DNA of 64,000 bases, taken from Poa pratensis (Eukaryota > Streptophyta > Magnoliopsida > Poales > Poaceae). Both the position numbers and the translations under genes were made by a program. Within the stretch, counting starts at the first letter, position 1; each line of letters starts with the position of its first letter. This document shows, one piece after another, positions 22,551-34,397 of this stretch. The stretch is taken from the NCBI GenBank assembly GCA_947311845.1, contig CAMZMU010000055.1:21260465-21324464 (forward strand). The letters run 5' to 3'. The notes under the pieces are model-generated. The model made no database searches. It saw only the letters and a list, made by a program, of their open reading frames with translations, and was not told where the DNA came from.

Positions 22551-24128
22551 TGATACGTCTCAAACGTATCTATAATTTCTGATGTTCCATGTTGATATTA
22601 TACCAATTGTTACATGTTTTATATACACTTCATAGCATTTTTATGCATTTTCTGGGACTAACCTATTAACAAGATGCCACAGTGCCAGTTCCTGTTTTCT
22701 GCTGTTTTTGTATTCCAGAAAAGCTAGTCTGGAAATATTCTCGGAATTGGACGAAACTTGGACAGAACCTCCTATTTTTCCAACACGAACACGGAGTCCA
22801 AGGAGAGACGGAGGGGAGCCACGTGGCAGCCACACCATGGGGCCGCGCGGGCCCCCCTGCCGCGCCGTGGGGTGGTGTGGGGCCCACGTGCGTCTCCAGC
22901 CGCCGCCCTTTCGCCTATTTATTCCTCCCGACGCGAAAACCCTAAATACCCGAGCCATTATCCACGAAAAGTTCCAGAGACGCCGCCGCCGTCAACCCTA
23001 GCTCGGGAGGGTTCAGAAGCTCTTCCCGGCACCCTGCCGGAGAGGGGAATCATCACCGGAGGGCTCTACATCACCATGCCTGCCTCCGGAGTGATGCGTG
23101 AGTAGTTCATCCTTGGACTACGGGTCCATGGCAGTAGCTAGATGGTTGTCTCTCCACTTTATGCTATCATGTTTAGATCTTGTGAGCTGCCTATCATGAT
23201 CAAGATCATCTTATTGTAATGCTACATGTTGTGTTTGCTGGGATCCGATGAATATTGAATACTATGTCAAGTTGATTATCAATCTATCTTATATGTTATT
23301 TATGATCTTGCATGCTTTCCGTTACTAGTAGATGCTTTGGCCAAGTAGATGCTTGTAACTCCAAGAGTGAGTATTTATGCTAGATAGTGGGTTCATGCCT
23401 CCGGTAATCTGGGAGAGTGACAATAACTTCTAAGATTGTGGATGTGCTGTTGCCACTAGGGATAAAATAACCGATGCTTAGCTTAAGGGTGCGCCGTTAG
23501 GTCTAATGCATTTGTTTACATTACGCACATTACTTAATGCAATTATCCGTTGCTTGCAACTTAATACCAACGGGGAACTCGGATGACAACCTGGCGGTGG
23601 ATTATTAGTCATAGACGCTGTTGGATAACGGTCTATGTATTTTGTCGTAATGCCCACATGAATATCATAGTAATCATCATGTCATATATATGCATTGTCA
23701 TGCGCTCAATATTTTGTCAATTGCCCAGCTGTAATTTGTTCACCCAGCATGTTAGTTATCTTTTATGGAGAGACACCACTAGTGAACTGTGGACCCCGGT
23801 CCATTCTTTTACACTGATAATACAACCAACTGCAAACATTGTTCCTTTTCATTCTCTGCAATTTACTACTGTTTTCCACACCATACGTTTAATCCTTTGT
23901 TTTCAGCAAGCCGGTGAGATTGACAACCTCACTGTTTCGTTGGGGCAAAGTAGTTTGATTGTGTTGTGTGCAGGTTCCACGTCAGCGCGCCACTGACAAC
24001 CTTCAGAAGTGATTTCTTGCTCCTACTGGTTCGATTAAATCTTGGTTTCATACTGAGGGAAACTGCTGCTACACTGCATCATACCTTCCTCTTGGGGTCT
24101 CCCAACGAACGTGTGATCCACGCAACCA
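22551..24128 (+). repeat. 3' LTR of the Gypsy element
   Basis: 1578 bp, nearly identical to 16850-18424. It ends CCACGCAACCA and is followed by the GCCAT duplication. Confidence 0.95.
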
Positions 24129-24133
24129 GCCAT

Positions 24134-24548
24134 ACGAAGAACTTCATCCTCGTCGGAGCCCAAGTCTTCGAGGTCAGCTTCCATGAGTCTGTCTCAATCG
24201 CACCTAGGAAGAGGGCGTCATAACAAGATTTGGATGAGTATTGCGAGTCGCTCTTCTAGTGCCAAACCATCCTATCATGCTCAGTGCTCCTCGGTCAAGT
24301 GCATGTCTCTTACTCTCATCCTGTATGAACATACTGCCAAAGTGCCATTAGGCTTTGCCCTAGAGATATCTCCAATCCATCGACGCTCCGACCGCGCCTC
24401 GTTCACTGTGCGACGTCTCCTACGTCTCCTAGGGATTAGCGCGAATAAGTCCGGCGCTGTCTCCTTGAGGGACTTCCCATCCAACCATTTTTCTTCCCAG
24501 AAGAGAGTTGAGGCGCCGTCTCCCAGCACCATCTCTGCGGAGGCACGG
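24134..24548 (-). mobile_element. LINE-A, middle segment
   Basis: Minus-strand coding remains (MVLGDGASTLFWEEKWLDGK at about 24470-24532) are the conserved G.G..T.FW.D.WL block that follows the RT domain in plant LINEs. This joins the segment left of the Gypsy element across its TSD and is cut on the right by LINE-B. Confidence 0.75.
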
Positions 24549-25620
24549 TTTTTTTTTCTGATAAAGGGAGCTTTTTATTACTTAAAAGGTTTAAGTATTA
24601 TACCCAGCCTCTGCATAACCAAGATGCACATAGCCGAAACAAGTTCATAGGTTCAAAAACTTAAAAGGCGAAATACATAACATAACGAGAAATTGTAAGA
24701 ACGCCTATGCTGGTGGAGGGCCAAGTCGCAAATTATGCTACCATCCATGTTGGGATAAAAAGTTTTTCGCCATATCCTCCAGTCTGGTACACACCTCTAT
24801 AAATAGGTCTCGATGCCCCACAGGTTGCAACCGACACCACGAACGGAGCATAGCTGTACTCCTGTAGATAACCTGTATAAGAGAGCAATTTTTATCATTA
24901 AAAATCTTGTCATTTCTATATAGCCAAAGTGACCATATAACGGCAAGCGTTGCCACCCTAATAAGTTATTTAAACCTATATTCCACCCCATTGAGCCAAT
25001 TGCCAAAAATATTGGCAATGCTTGTGGGTGGGTATATAGTAGAACCTATCTGGATGATTGACCATATAGAACTAGCAAGTTCACACTCGAAGAATAAGTG
25101 TTTGATAGTCTCGTCCTTATGACAGAAGACACACTTTCTACTTCCATGCCAATTGCGTTTTGCTAAGAATAACTCCTGGACGAAGATACCACGCAATAAC
25201 TTTGTTTTTTAGTAGGATCTTCATCTTCCAGATTCTCTTATTATTATCAGCCGGCACATCTGGTTGGATTAAAGCTGTATACATGGAGTCCACTGAGAAT
25301 TTACCATTCTTGTGTAAATTCCATCGAAACTCATCGGACCCTTGTGTCAAATTGATAGAAGCTAGATGATGTAGCAACTCGTGCCAAGCGACTAGTTTGG
25401 GGCCAACAAGATCTCTTCTGAACGTCACATTTGGAAGATTTCCCCCCAACACTTGAGCGAGCGTATCGCTTTTGTGACGTCCACGGACTATACTGTATAA
25501 AGCTAGATATTGTTCTTGGAGCGAGGTAGTTCCCAGCCACCTATCCTCCCAAAACCTTATCTCCGAACCATCCTTAATGGAGAAAGAGCCATAATGAAGA
25601 ATTTCTTCGTCGCCATTAGG
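24549..25620 (-). mobile_element. LINE-B, 5'-truncated LINE nested in LINE-A
   Basis: A T-run at 24549-24557 marks its 3' poly(A). The flanking 14-mer CTGCGGAGGCACGG (24535-24548) and CTGTGGAGGCACGG (25621-25634) is a target duplication with one mismatch. Minus-strand frames encode GSFSIKDGSEIRFWEDRWLG (around 25540-25600), DEFRWNLHKNGKFSVDSMY (around 25280-25340), the zf-RVT Cys/His block CVFCHKDETIKHLFFECELA (around 25080-25140) and further C-terminal sequence to about 24740. The RT core is absent. Confidence 0.82.
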
Positions 25621-26370
25621 CTGTGGAGGCACGGAAGATTTGCCTTTCATCATGGGAGGCACCATCTCTGTGGAGGCACGGAAGATTTGCCTTTCATCAT
25701 GGGAGAACTGCATGTCCAACCCGCGCCACAGTCTAAGTGGGTCTGTGCGCATCCTCCACAGCCACCGCACCTGTAGAGTGATCACCGCGCGAGCGAGATC
25801 CGGAATGCCCAAACCACCCAAATGCAGCGGTCGACACACCCTCACCCAGTTGACATGACAGTGGCTACCATTGGCCTCGGCCCGGCCCACCCATAGGAAT
25901 CCTCTCAAGATCTTCTCCACCTGCTTAAGGATCTTTTATTGAGACCCAGCACCATCATTTGGTGAAGCGGGATCGCTGCTAGAACCGATCAACGCCAACC
26001 TCCCAGCTTTAGGCATCATCGCCGCCTTCCAGGTAGGAAGCCGGTCAGCCAGGCGGTTGACCAATGGCTGTAAAGCCTCACCCCCGGTAGTCTCGTCAAC
26101 CCGACGGGGATTCCAAGGTACCGAACCGGAAAGGGTGCCACCTGGCACTCCATAACCGTGGCTGCCATCGTGGCCACCTCGTCCGGATAAGAAATTGGAG
26201 ACACAGAGCATTTGACGAAGTTGGTATGCAAACCCGACGCATGTCCAAAGAGCGCTAGAATTTCGCGGATCGCACACAATTCTATCTCCTCCGGATGGCA
26301 GAAAATGACCACGTCGTCTACGTAAAGGTTGTCCAGTTCCAGAGTCCGCGACCATTTTTTAACCGGTGCT
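25621..26370 (-). mobile_element. LINE-A, reverse transcriptase segment
   Basis: Minus-strand remains of the RT palm and thumb. The catalytic YVDD box occurs in DNLYVDDVVIFCHPEE (about 26290-26335), followed by NFVKCSVSPI, VRYLGIPVGLTRL and GFLWVGRAEANGSHCHVNW (to 25870). The frame is broken between blocks. A 47-bp direct duplication (25621-25667 and 25668-25714) lies next to the LINE-B junction. The 5' end of the element is truncated near 26350-26400, inside LINE-D. Confidence 0.78.
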
Positions 26371-27060
26371 AGGCCGTCATTGGCTATACACCAGCCAAAG
26401 ATTCTGTTTTACCTTTGTGTTCCAGATGGTGCTCCATATCTTCCTGCTGCTGTCCCTTGTTAAGTTATCACTTCCGTTGCAGGTGATGTTTAGAATTCCT
26501 TAAGAGTAACCTTGTACACACTTTTTTACTGAGAATCAAGCAATAGTTTCAAAAGTGCCAACCAATAGAATCTTCTGCATCTCAGGTGGGTAACTATCTT
26601 GGTGATCGCTTCCACCTCATGCTCCTGGAGCAAGCAGTAAGGACTGTCCCATTGCTTGGTTTCTGATTTGTCGGCTGGTGAACCCAACATAGCGTGTGCA
26701 AAATCAACACAGTAAACCGACTTTATCGTGGAATGCAGTGATCACGAATCATTGTACCTACTTCCCATCCCCTGTCTTCTAGATTTGGCCTTTCTTCAGA
26801 AGCGCAAGGCCGTTTTCTATTCCCCGCCAAGCGGCAGTAGCGAACACTATGTCTATTAGGTTCTCATTCGAATAACATTTCTTTTCAGGAGCTCCACTCA
26901 TGTTTCGAAACCCTAGGCCGTCATTACTAAGTATATGAAAGACGAGCGATTCTGTGTTCTCTCCGCGCTCCGGTCACTGTAGATGCTACAGTGTTGACCC
27001 GTACCCGCCGGTCTTTTTGCAAAAAAAACCCCTGAGTTTGCCGAGAATTGCGATTCGGTC
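26371..27060. other. LINE-D upstream stub, then unannotated intron sequence
   Basis: About 26370-26450 carries the minus-strand block RKIWSTIWNTKVKQNLW, typical of the segment before the zf-RVT domain, and fits LINE-D. From about 26460 to 27060 I see no gene or clear repeat. Confidence 0.4.
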
Positions 27061-27590
27061 CTTTTATACATAAGCCGAACCCTAACCCTAAATCCCAGTC
27101 GCTCTCATTTCCCCACCCGTCTCTTTCCCGAGCAAGCAGGAATGGCCGCCGCACCGCCACCACTTCCGCATCGCCGCCTCTCCTCCGGAGGCATGGAGAG
27201 GACGCCGACGACCGCCGGCGACTGCGCCGCCGCCGCACCACCTCTGGCTGCCGGCGCCGCCTCCAGCCCCGGGCCCGCGCCACCTCCAGCCCCGGCCGCC
27301 CGCGTCGCAGTGGGGGCCGTCCCTGCCATGCTCCTCCACGTCTCCCTCCTGCCATGGTCGCCCATGGCCGTGTCCTTCCGGGGTCGCCGCCGGTCGGTCC
27401 CGTGCTCGGCTTCCACCCGCCATGCTCGATCTTCCCCTGCTCCGGCCGCTCGACTTCGCCTGCTCCGCCGTGCTCAACCACCGCCTCTGCTGCGCCTCCT
27501 ACTAGCTGTAACATCCGCTGTCGCGATGACTGCCGGCGTCGGATGGGACAACGACCACACTGCCGAGGAGGATGCCCAGAGGTAATAAGC
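27061..27590 (+). other. GC-rich exon-like block with Ala/Pro-rich ORF
   Basis: A leader-like stretch (CCTAACCCTAAATCCCAG) precedes an ATG at 27142 that opens 147 codons of Ala/Pro/Arg-rich sequence ending at 27585. GC content jumps compared with the neighbours. Composition of this type opens frames on both strands, and no domain is recognisable. It may be a first exon linked with the PHD-containing gene fragment downstream, but splice continuity could not be established. Confidence 0.3.
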
Positions 27591-27949
27591 GATCCAATTT
27601 GTGCTCTCCGATTTGTGCTATGCAATTTGACAAATTATGTGTAGTTATTTATGTGGTCTATGCCCACATATGTGTAGTCAAGGTTCAATCTAATCTGACA
27701 GCTTATATGTAGTGTAATTTGACAGACTTCTCACTCCAAATCATGTTCCAAAATTGTTGTATATATTTCTCTCACAAGATTGGCTCAAGTAAAGCATCAA
27801 GTGCTGTTTTGATTTCTGTAGTTTGATTCTAAATGAATGGACAACTGAATTTCTTCTACCAAGCCTAGAAGGATACGTGCTTTGGTGATGTTATAGATTA
27901 TCTTCTCTTGATTGTTATAGGCACCGACCTGCAATACACTTTTTGGCAG

Positions 27950-30642
27950 GTGTGTTGTCATGAGTGCCAGATTTGGGTTCATCTAGAATGCGATCGGACA
28001 TGCCACGACCTGGAGGTTGTTTGTTTATTTTTGTTTGGTGGTGACATTTTAGCTTCCCAATGTTTGATGCATATGCAATGCTTCCATGCATAGAATTCAC
28101 AGACAGTGCATTGTTTTGTAGGATTTAGAAAATGTGGAGTATTTCTGTCCTGATTGTAAGTCAAAACGCAAGAAAACATTGGCAGTTGAACAAATGAGCA
28201 CGCCGAACATTTCAGAGTGAGTTATTTCTTTCTTTCTCAGACCTACTGATGTTTGACTGTTTAAATAAGAATGCCAGCTTCTAACATGTCTCAGCACAGA
28301 TGTGCTAGCACTTCAAGGGAAAAATTGCCAGAATCCATACCTGTGTGCTGCGCTGCGATGGAAGCATTATACTTAGCTGAGAAGCACATGTAAGTATTTA
28401 GCATATCTTTTACTGAATCTTCAGATTACATGTTTCTTTAAATGCGCTTTTAATTACCAATACTATATATCTGAATTTAATATGTATTATTTGGTCAACT
28501 TCTCGAATTGAAGAAGTCGATTTTTTCAGAAAATAATAAGAAAATTATATGTGTAATATTTCTTTTCTTGGAGCAGTATTTTTTCTCCTTTTCTTAATTC
28601 TTTGAGCTTGAACCTGAGTCCTAAAGTACCATTAGATTCTGCGGAAACAGAGTAGCTGCTATATGTTTGCAATTGGTCCTTTAGTCCTCAGTTAGCTAAT
28701 TGTCGTGTGTTGCCTGCAGATCTAAAAGATATACCACGTACCTCCCTTCTCCTCTCAATCTTTCTGTGACCGCCCTGCCTAAGATTTGCTATGTGGTTGT
28801 GCATAATTTAATCTGGCATTTATGATCGCTGTGCTGGGCAGTAGCTGCTCCGCCGGCAAGCCATAATCTTTCAGTAAAATGATATTGTCCTCTCGATATG
28901 GGTGCAACCACAAACTCAACTCTGGCCAAATCCAACTGCTGCATTTGCTACTTCTGACTAAGGAAGCAACCATGGGCACACCTTAAAGAAGCCTTAATTC
29001 TTCTCGCTTGAAGGAGATGAGTGGGGATTGATAGATTGGTTGTTATGCTCGATGCTGTTTGGCAATGAAAAAGCAAGCAAAAGCTGGTAGCGCACAAAAA
29101 ATGTAAAAAAGGGTGGGCACACCACACCACAATGTTAGTTAGCGTGAGATGCGTTTTTGTTAGATTAACTAGGTAAGGTTATTAATACATTATTTAGCGT
29201 GAGATCCGTGTTTGTTGGGTGATCTAGATAAGGTTGTTACTGATATTTAATTGGGAGATTTTAACTAGACATCCCCTCTTTGGTGGGTAGAGTGTGACAA
29301 CCGAGGTCCTTAATTTTTTAACAGCGTGTGAGAGAAGTTGAAGGATTGTTCTGATTTTCATGGGGTGACTGGGCATGGCAAACGAATGCGCTGGGCATTT
29401 TTCTGTAATTAGTTACAAGTGTGACACCACCAGGCATTCACCAACTTCCCTTTAATAGTAAAGATTGGTGCATAACCAAGTTATTTTTAGGTTGGTTCTT
29501 AGTTCGTACTGTTACTGTAGAAACCACCTGATTATTATTTGGTAGGTCACTTTTGTGATAGAAAAATATTGTAATACAGACCAGAAGTACTGAAAACCAT
29601 TCCAGAGCTGGTAGTGCATTGATTTCCTTATGTGTGTTTGCACCACTATTGGTATTTGAGTTATTGTTGTTGCTGGCAGGATATTATGTCCATGCAAGTC
29701 TTGCAAGAAAAGGCTGATGAGTCTGAATGAGTAGAAAAGACATACTGGCTCAAGGAAGAAAAAATGGAAGCAGAGTATTAAACTCAAGAGCACTGGGGAG
29801 CAATTAGTTAACTTGGTAAGTTTTCAAGATCTTACCAAGTATTAAACATTCGTGGTCCAGTATAATATGTGGATTCTACAACAATACACATGCCCTTTGA
29901 TCAAAAGACATACAAACTGACAAGGTTCCTTCTTTTTTCATCGTCTGCAGCTTGACAATATTCCTGGCGGGAATTTCACCCCAAGTATTAAGAAAGAAGA
30001 GTTGCTTTCATTAGTAGGTATGTCGGCTCTTGATTTTTTGTTGCCAAGCATAGTTGGTGGTTGCAACAGTACTTCATGTGATCGATTTTTCCAATATCTG
30101 CCGTAAACTCTTATAGTCCAGTATATGCTAAATGGACAACTGAACATTGTGCTGTCTGTCGGGAATTTCACCCCAACTATTAAGAAAGAAGAGTTGCTTT
30201 CATTAGTAGGTATGTCGGCTCTTGATTTTTTGTTGCCAAGCATAGTTGGTGGTTGCAACAGTACTTCATGTGATCGATTTTTTCAATATCTGCAGCAAAC
30301 TCTTATAGTCCAGTATATGCTAAATGGACAACTGAACATTGCGCTGTCTGTCGGTGGGTTGAGGATTGGGACTACAACAAAATTATCATTTGTAAAAGGT
30401 ATTTCCTGCAATCATTTTGATCTGTGAGAGTTCCTTCGATGCTTTAATACTATCTTTTATGTAAATTTCTGTGATTAGTAGTTCACACAACTTTCTCTCC
30501 AAAATTGATATTTTCAGATGTCAAATAGCTGTTCATCAGGAGTGTTATGGAGCACGTTCTGTACAGGATCTTACCAATTGGATTTGTCGAGCATGTGAAT
30601 TGCCCCAACAAAAAAGAGAGTGCTGCTTATGTCCTGTAAAAG
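27950..30642 (+). pseudogene. Fragment of an ATX-type (trithorax-like) histone methyltransferase gene, PHD and extended PHD exons
   Basis: Seven exons with GT-AG borders are visible: 27950-28015, 28122-28216, 28300-28389, 29680-29815, 29951-30017, 30296-30398 and 30518-30642. They encode a PHD finger (VCCHECQIWVHLECDRTCHD and YFCPDCKSK), CPCKSCKKRLMSLNE, then HTGSRKKKWK..IKLKSTGE, and the start of an extended PHD (HCAVCRWVEDWDYNKIIIC, CQIAVHQECYGARSV, WICRACELPQQKRECCLCP). This order matches plant ATX3/4/5-like proteins, which methylate histone H3. No PWWP or SET domain follows. The codon at 29732-29734 is TAG where relatives, from memory, have Trp (S-x-x-E-W). A 192-bp tandem duplication disturbs exon 6. 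I regard it as a dead gene fragment lying inside intron 4 of the Deg-like gene. Confidence 0.82.
29969..30352 (+). repeat. 192-bp tandem duplication inside the ATX-like fragment
   Basis: Copies at 29969-30160 and 30161-30352 differ at about five positions. Each contains the end of exon 5, the following intron and the start of exon 6. The first copy has CTGCCG where the second has CTGCAG, so the upstream 3' splice site is lost. Confidence 0.92.
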
Positions 30643-32330
30643 GTATTTTTTGTCTTGATGACTGTCATATAATACATTGTTTGAAATGCCTGTTCTTTTT
30701 CTTTTTTTTACAATAAATAATTCCTGTGAAATTGCTGCATCCCAAACAAGGCCTCATTGGTCCCGTTCCAAACATGGCCTCATCGTATGTGCTCCATAGT
30801 TTCTTGATTCATCATTAGCTTGGAATTATTTGGACGTTTGAGTATAATCTACCTATGTCTATACTGATATAAAAGCCTGAGTTAGCCTGGGATACTTTTG
30901 ATCTGAGTTGCCTGGTATCTTTAAGATATTTTTTAATCTTTATATACTTAAGAGTTCAGAGGCTATAGCTTCTTAAGTATACTTATTGTGTCCTAATTAC
31001 TCGCTAATTTCAGTTTCTATACGCAAGAATTGTTTGTTTGGTGCTTGCTGAAGTTGTTTTGTACGCAGCGTAGGAGGGGAAGGAGCGGCAGCTGATAAGA
31101 TCGAGGAGCAGCGGCGGCGGACGAGGCTGCAGGAGGAGGTGGAGGGCGGCGGCCGCCTCGTGGCGGGGTGACCTGCAGGAGCTCTGGCGAGGACCACGTT
31201 CGCGTCCAGGACGACTGCCTGCTACGGCGCTGCACGTGCAGCCCACCAAGGACGGCGAGGAGCCCGTCTGCTGCAGCCTCAGCGCGCAGACCTAGCGACG
31301 GCATGGCCCGCAGAGGTACAGCAGAAGAAGGCGGCTCGGCTGCAGCTTTCTTCTCCTCAATGCTGATTCTACATGTTGGTTATTCTTTAGGTAGTCTTGC
31401 AGTTTGGAGCATCAATGATACTTCGTTAGGTGGCCATATGATTCAGAGGCTTTTTTCTGACAGTTGATGTGGCAGTAATAGAATATTCGTCAGCTGCACA
31501 ATTTTCTTTCAAGCTTTAAGTGGCACAATCTGATTTAACCTGCTACAGTTACAGGATATTTTGCATATTCAGTTACTGGTGATCTGCCTTTCATATTAGC
31601 AGTATTAGCATATATTTTCATATATTGGTTTCTTCACATGAGCCGACGCACCCTTTTCATTTAAGAATAATGATATTTTTAATAGACTGCACGATCTTCG
31701 TACTGCAAGTTAGCATCCGGTGTTACAATAAAAAAATATAAAATCAAATTAATCATGTTGTTTTCATTGGTTCTTGCCACTGCTGAAGTTTGTGCAGCTA
31801 TCTAACTGTGGAAAGCAATGTAAGCTACCAGGAGTTATTCTCCAAAATTATTATCTGTCCCTGCATATTAGGTTTATTTGGATGCTTATTGCATTGCAGA
31901 TTCAACATGCATTAGAAATAGCATCTGATTTGATGCAAAGCATGATGTAGTTATCTTTTACAGGAATGGGCATTCTGCACCTGACAGAATTAGCATCTGA
32001 TGGATCTGCGTGAAAGTCTTCAAATGGAGTTCATCTATGACAGAATTAGCATTGCTGAGTTCAAATCCTCCAACAATTTTTCATAATTTATAGTTTCATG
32101 CTAAAAAAACTACACCAAATTTGTCACCAAGGGCGCGGTGTGACACCGCGCCAATTACCACTAGTAACATTTACGGTTGTTCATGTTCTACCACGACAGG
32201 CAATGAGCTTTGTGGTGTCCCTCTACGTCTCCCCACAAAACTTCCTTATCATCATGTAATCATCAGAGAAATCTGCAGACATCTGAAGACACCCATAATG
32301 TAGGTTAGAAGGGCTTGAACAACTGACTTC
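30643..32330. other. Intronic sequence with one GC-rich exon-like island (31060-31330)
   Basis: From 31060 to 31330 the sequence becomes GC-rich with several short open frames on both strands (for example Arg/Glu-rich EEQRRRTRLQEEVEGG). No family is recognised. The remainder is AT-rich. A short perfect-arm palindrome GGCGCGGTGTGACACCGCGCC occurs at about 32129-32149. Confidence 0.35.
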
Positions 32331-33235
32331 TAGAAAATTTTCTTTCCGCCTTGCAACAAGTACTTCTCAGATCAATTTCAGTCGTTTTGTGAATTTCTCC
32401 TTGATCAGCTTGAGTTGGCTACCTTTCATGCAGTCTTCCAGACTCAGGAGCCCTAGATATTTCTCCTCGAAAACTGAGTTGGTCACTCCCAAGGTCTGAT
32501 TGATCTCTATTATCTAGTTGCATCGCATCTGGGCAATCTTCACTGTAGAGGACAGAACACTTGATGAGGCTATGGAGCTAGCTTGTGCACTTCTTGTACA
32601 AATCCAACTATGCATGCATTGTACACACTTGCAGGCAAAATGCCTAAAAGTAGATCAGACTGTCGTCCGCAAAGAGAAAATGTGAAATACCAGGGCCTCG
32701 CTGGGTGTAATATTTTCATTCTCGGTTTCTCTATTAAGGATACAGGTTAATCCATCTGCCACAAACATGAATAGATACGGTGAAACCCCCCTCCCTGCCG
32801 TAGGCCCCTCTTTGACTGGGCAAAAAAATCAAGCTTGTCATATGCCTTTGTCAAATAAAGCTTGTAAGCAGAGCAGTTGTCATCAGGTTTCTTGCACTGT
32901 TGGATCACATGAAAGCTTGTAAGTCAATGGACATGATGGCATTTTCCTTAATTATTTGCCCTGTAAGCTCCGAGAGAAACGATCTCACCCAATGGACTAA
33001 GCATTTGGTCACAACTTCGTAAATCATATTACATTGTTTAATAGGTCTGAAATCTGTGAGCTCTTCTAGTTAGTTACCGTTCAGGATAGTAACTGTGTCG
33101 TCCAACCCAGCCAGCATAATCCCTGATCTGAAGAATTCCTTGACTGCATTTATAACATTGTCTCTCAGTGTGTCCCACTTCTTTGGAAAATCTCACTGGA
33201 AGGCCCGGTGTCTTGATTGGACCTATTTGAAACTA
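32331..33235 (-). mobile_element. LINE-C reverse transcriptase fragment
   Basis: Minus-strand reading gives LINE RT blocks despite many stops: DFPKKWDTLRDNVINAVKEF and LTDFRPIKQCNMIYEVVTK (fingers) and the catalytic FADD box in GISHFLFADDSLI (around 32655-32695). The upstream part of this element lies beyond an insertion at 33690-33868 and, across the LTR element, at 39199-39400. Confidence 0.75.
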
Positions 33236-33690
33236 TGATTTTTAAGGCGTCCCTAAGGTGACGCTTAGAATCGCCGCTTAGGCATCAGAACCAGTGAAAA
33301 ATATTTCGTCGAAATTTCGTTCGAATTTCGCGAAATTAACGAATCTCAAAGATGGGCGAGAAACGGTAATATCGACTGAAAATTTCGGCTATGTTTAAAA
33401 ATATCAAATATACTATGATTATAACACACATCAATCACGTATCAATCAGAAACTTGGCTTTATCCTGTTGGTGGAGTGTTTAGTTGTTGCTGCTCAAGGT
33501 CTTGAGTTCGAATCTGTACCTTTCGATTTATTTTGCTAAATATTTTCAAGCTCTAAAATTTGAATCTGGCCGAAATATTTGAATTTTTTCTTCGAAATTT
33601 CGGTAATTTCTTGAAATTTGCGAATCTCGAAGATGGGCGAAAGAAAAACTGAAAACGAAATAGTGAACCCTGATCAGAACGCCCCTTCCG
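33236..33690. mobile_element. Unclassified insertion in LINE-C with CGAAATTTCG repeats and a tRNA-like block
   Basis: The LINE-C frames stop at about 33235 and resume at about 33690. Between them lie AAGGCGTCCCTAAGG, two direct copies of a block ending AACGAATCTCAAAGATGGGCGA / GCGAATCTCGAAGATGGGCGA (about 33338 and 33622; shown in part), and a central stretch with GAGTTCGAATCT at about 33503, similar to a pol III B box. It may be a SINE or a small non-autonomous element. The ends are not defined. Confidence 0.4.
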
Positions 33691-33863
33691 CCTTAGGGGT
33701 TGATTGGGGTTGACATCAGTGTACATCACCTTGAAGAAATATGAGAACATTTGTTTCGATGTTTCTGCATTGTCCACCGAATTCCCATCTGCATCTTTCA
33801 GTTTCATAATCCTATCTTTCTTGGATGCCAGCTTGCCTTCATATGGAAGTACATGTTTCTCTG
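33691..33863 (-). mobile_element. LINE-C segment upstream of the RT core
   Basis: The minus strand encodes IMKLKDADGNSVDNAETSKQ and SYFFKVMYTDVNPNQPL, the linker between endonuclease and RT in plant LINEs. It is cut by the LTR element at 33869. Confidence 0.7.
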
Positions 33864-33868
33864 GTCTC

Positions 33869-34397
33869 TGTAAGAAAATTAGGGTTAGGAGCTAATTCGG
33901 CCTACCCTCTATTCCTCTGCCTTATCGGTGGTGCCGCTCACAATGCATATTGAGCCTAGAGGGTGGGACCTTTATATAGATTCCAAATTCCAGATAACTC
34001 AATCTGTTTCTAGATAGGACTCGTGACTTGTTAAACCAACCACTATCATTAACAGCCATTAACCGAGCCTATTACTGTTAAACAATTAGGTCCCAGCACG
34101 CACATGTGAGTCATGCGCCGAGTTCGAATACAAAATCAAACTCGCAGGTTTTAACAATCCATAGAGCCAATCCTATGAACAACCTGGCATTCCGCTCTAT
34201 ACTGTTCCCGGGTATAATTCCAGCATATTAATATACACTGTGTTCCAGTATAGCCGTACCGGCTTTTTTAAGTATATTTCCTTAAGTACAGTTCCACATC
34301 ATTAATTCCCTGTTATTTTCGTGATGCTTCCAGACTGAAGTTTAATTCCGGACAATGTAGTAAATATATAAAATGTTGCAAGACACAATTTCCTACA
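33869..34397 (+). repeat. Left LTR of the LARD-like element
   Basis: 529 bp, beginning TGTAAGAAAATTAGGG and ending CAATTTCCTACA. A TATA-like TTTATATAGA lies near 33970. Confidence 0.85.

Larger units (their letters stand above)
16850..24128 (+). mobile_element. Complete Gypsy-type LTR retrotransposon without pol (non-autonomous)
   Basis: Two LTRs of 1575 and 1578 bp (16850-18424 and 22551-24128) are flanked by the 5-bp duplication GCCAT (16845-16849 and 24129-24133). By eye the LTRs differ by roughly 14 substitutions and 5 one-base indels, i.e. about 1%, so the insertion is recent. A primer binding site TGGCGCCGTTGCCGGGGA lies at 18436-18453, a type used by Athila-like Gypsy elements (tRNA-Asp, from memory). 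A purine-rich tract AAGCTTGGGGATGC precedes the 3' LTR. The interior carries only a degenerate ORF of unknown function and no protease, RT or integrase, so it must have moved with enzymes from another element. It inserted into LINE-A. Confidence 0.95.

Noticed and set aside
27048..27644. Long open frames on both strands in a GC-rich block
   Set aside because: Low-complexity Ala/Pro/Arg composition explains them; kept only as an exon-like block of unknown status.
31017..31304. GC-rich ORFs that could be a small gene
   Set aside because: Open on both strands, no conserved motif, no convincing start or splice context.
32129..32149. Short palindrome GGCGCGGTGTGACACCGCGCC
   Set aside because: Too short and isolated to call; no TSD or element ends were found around it.
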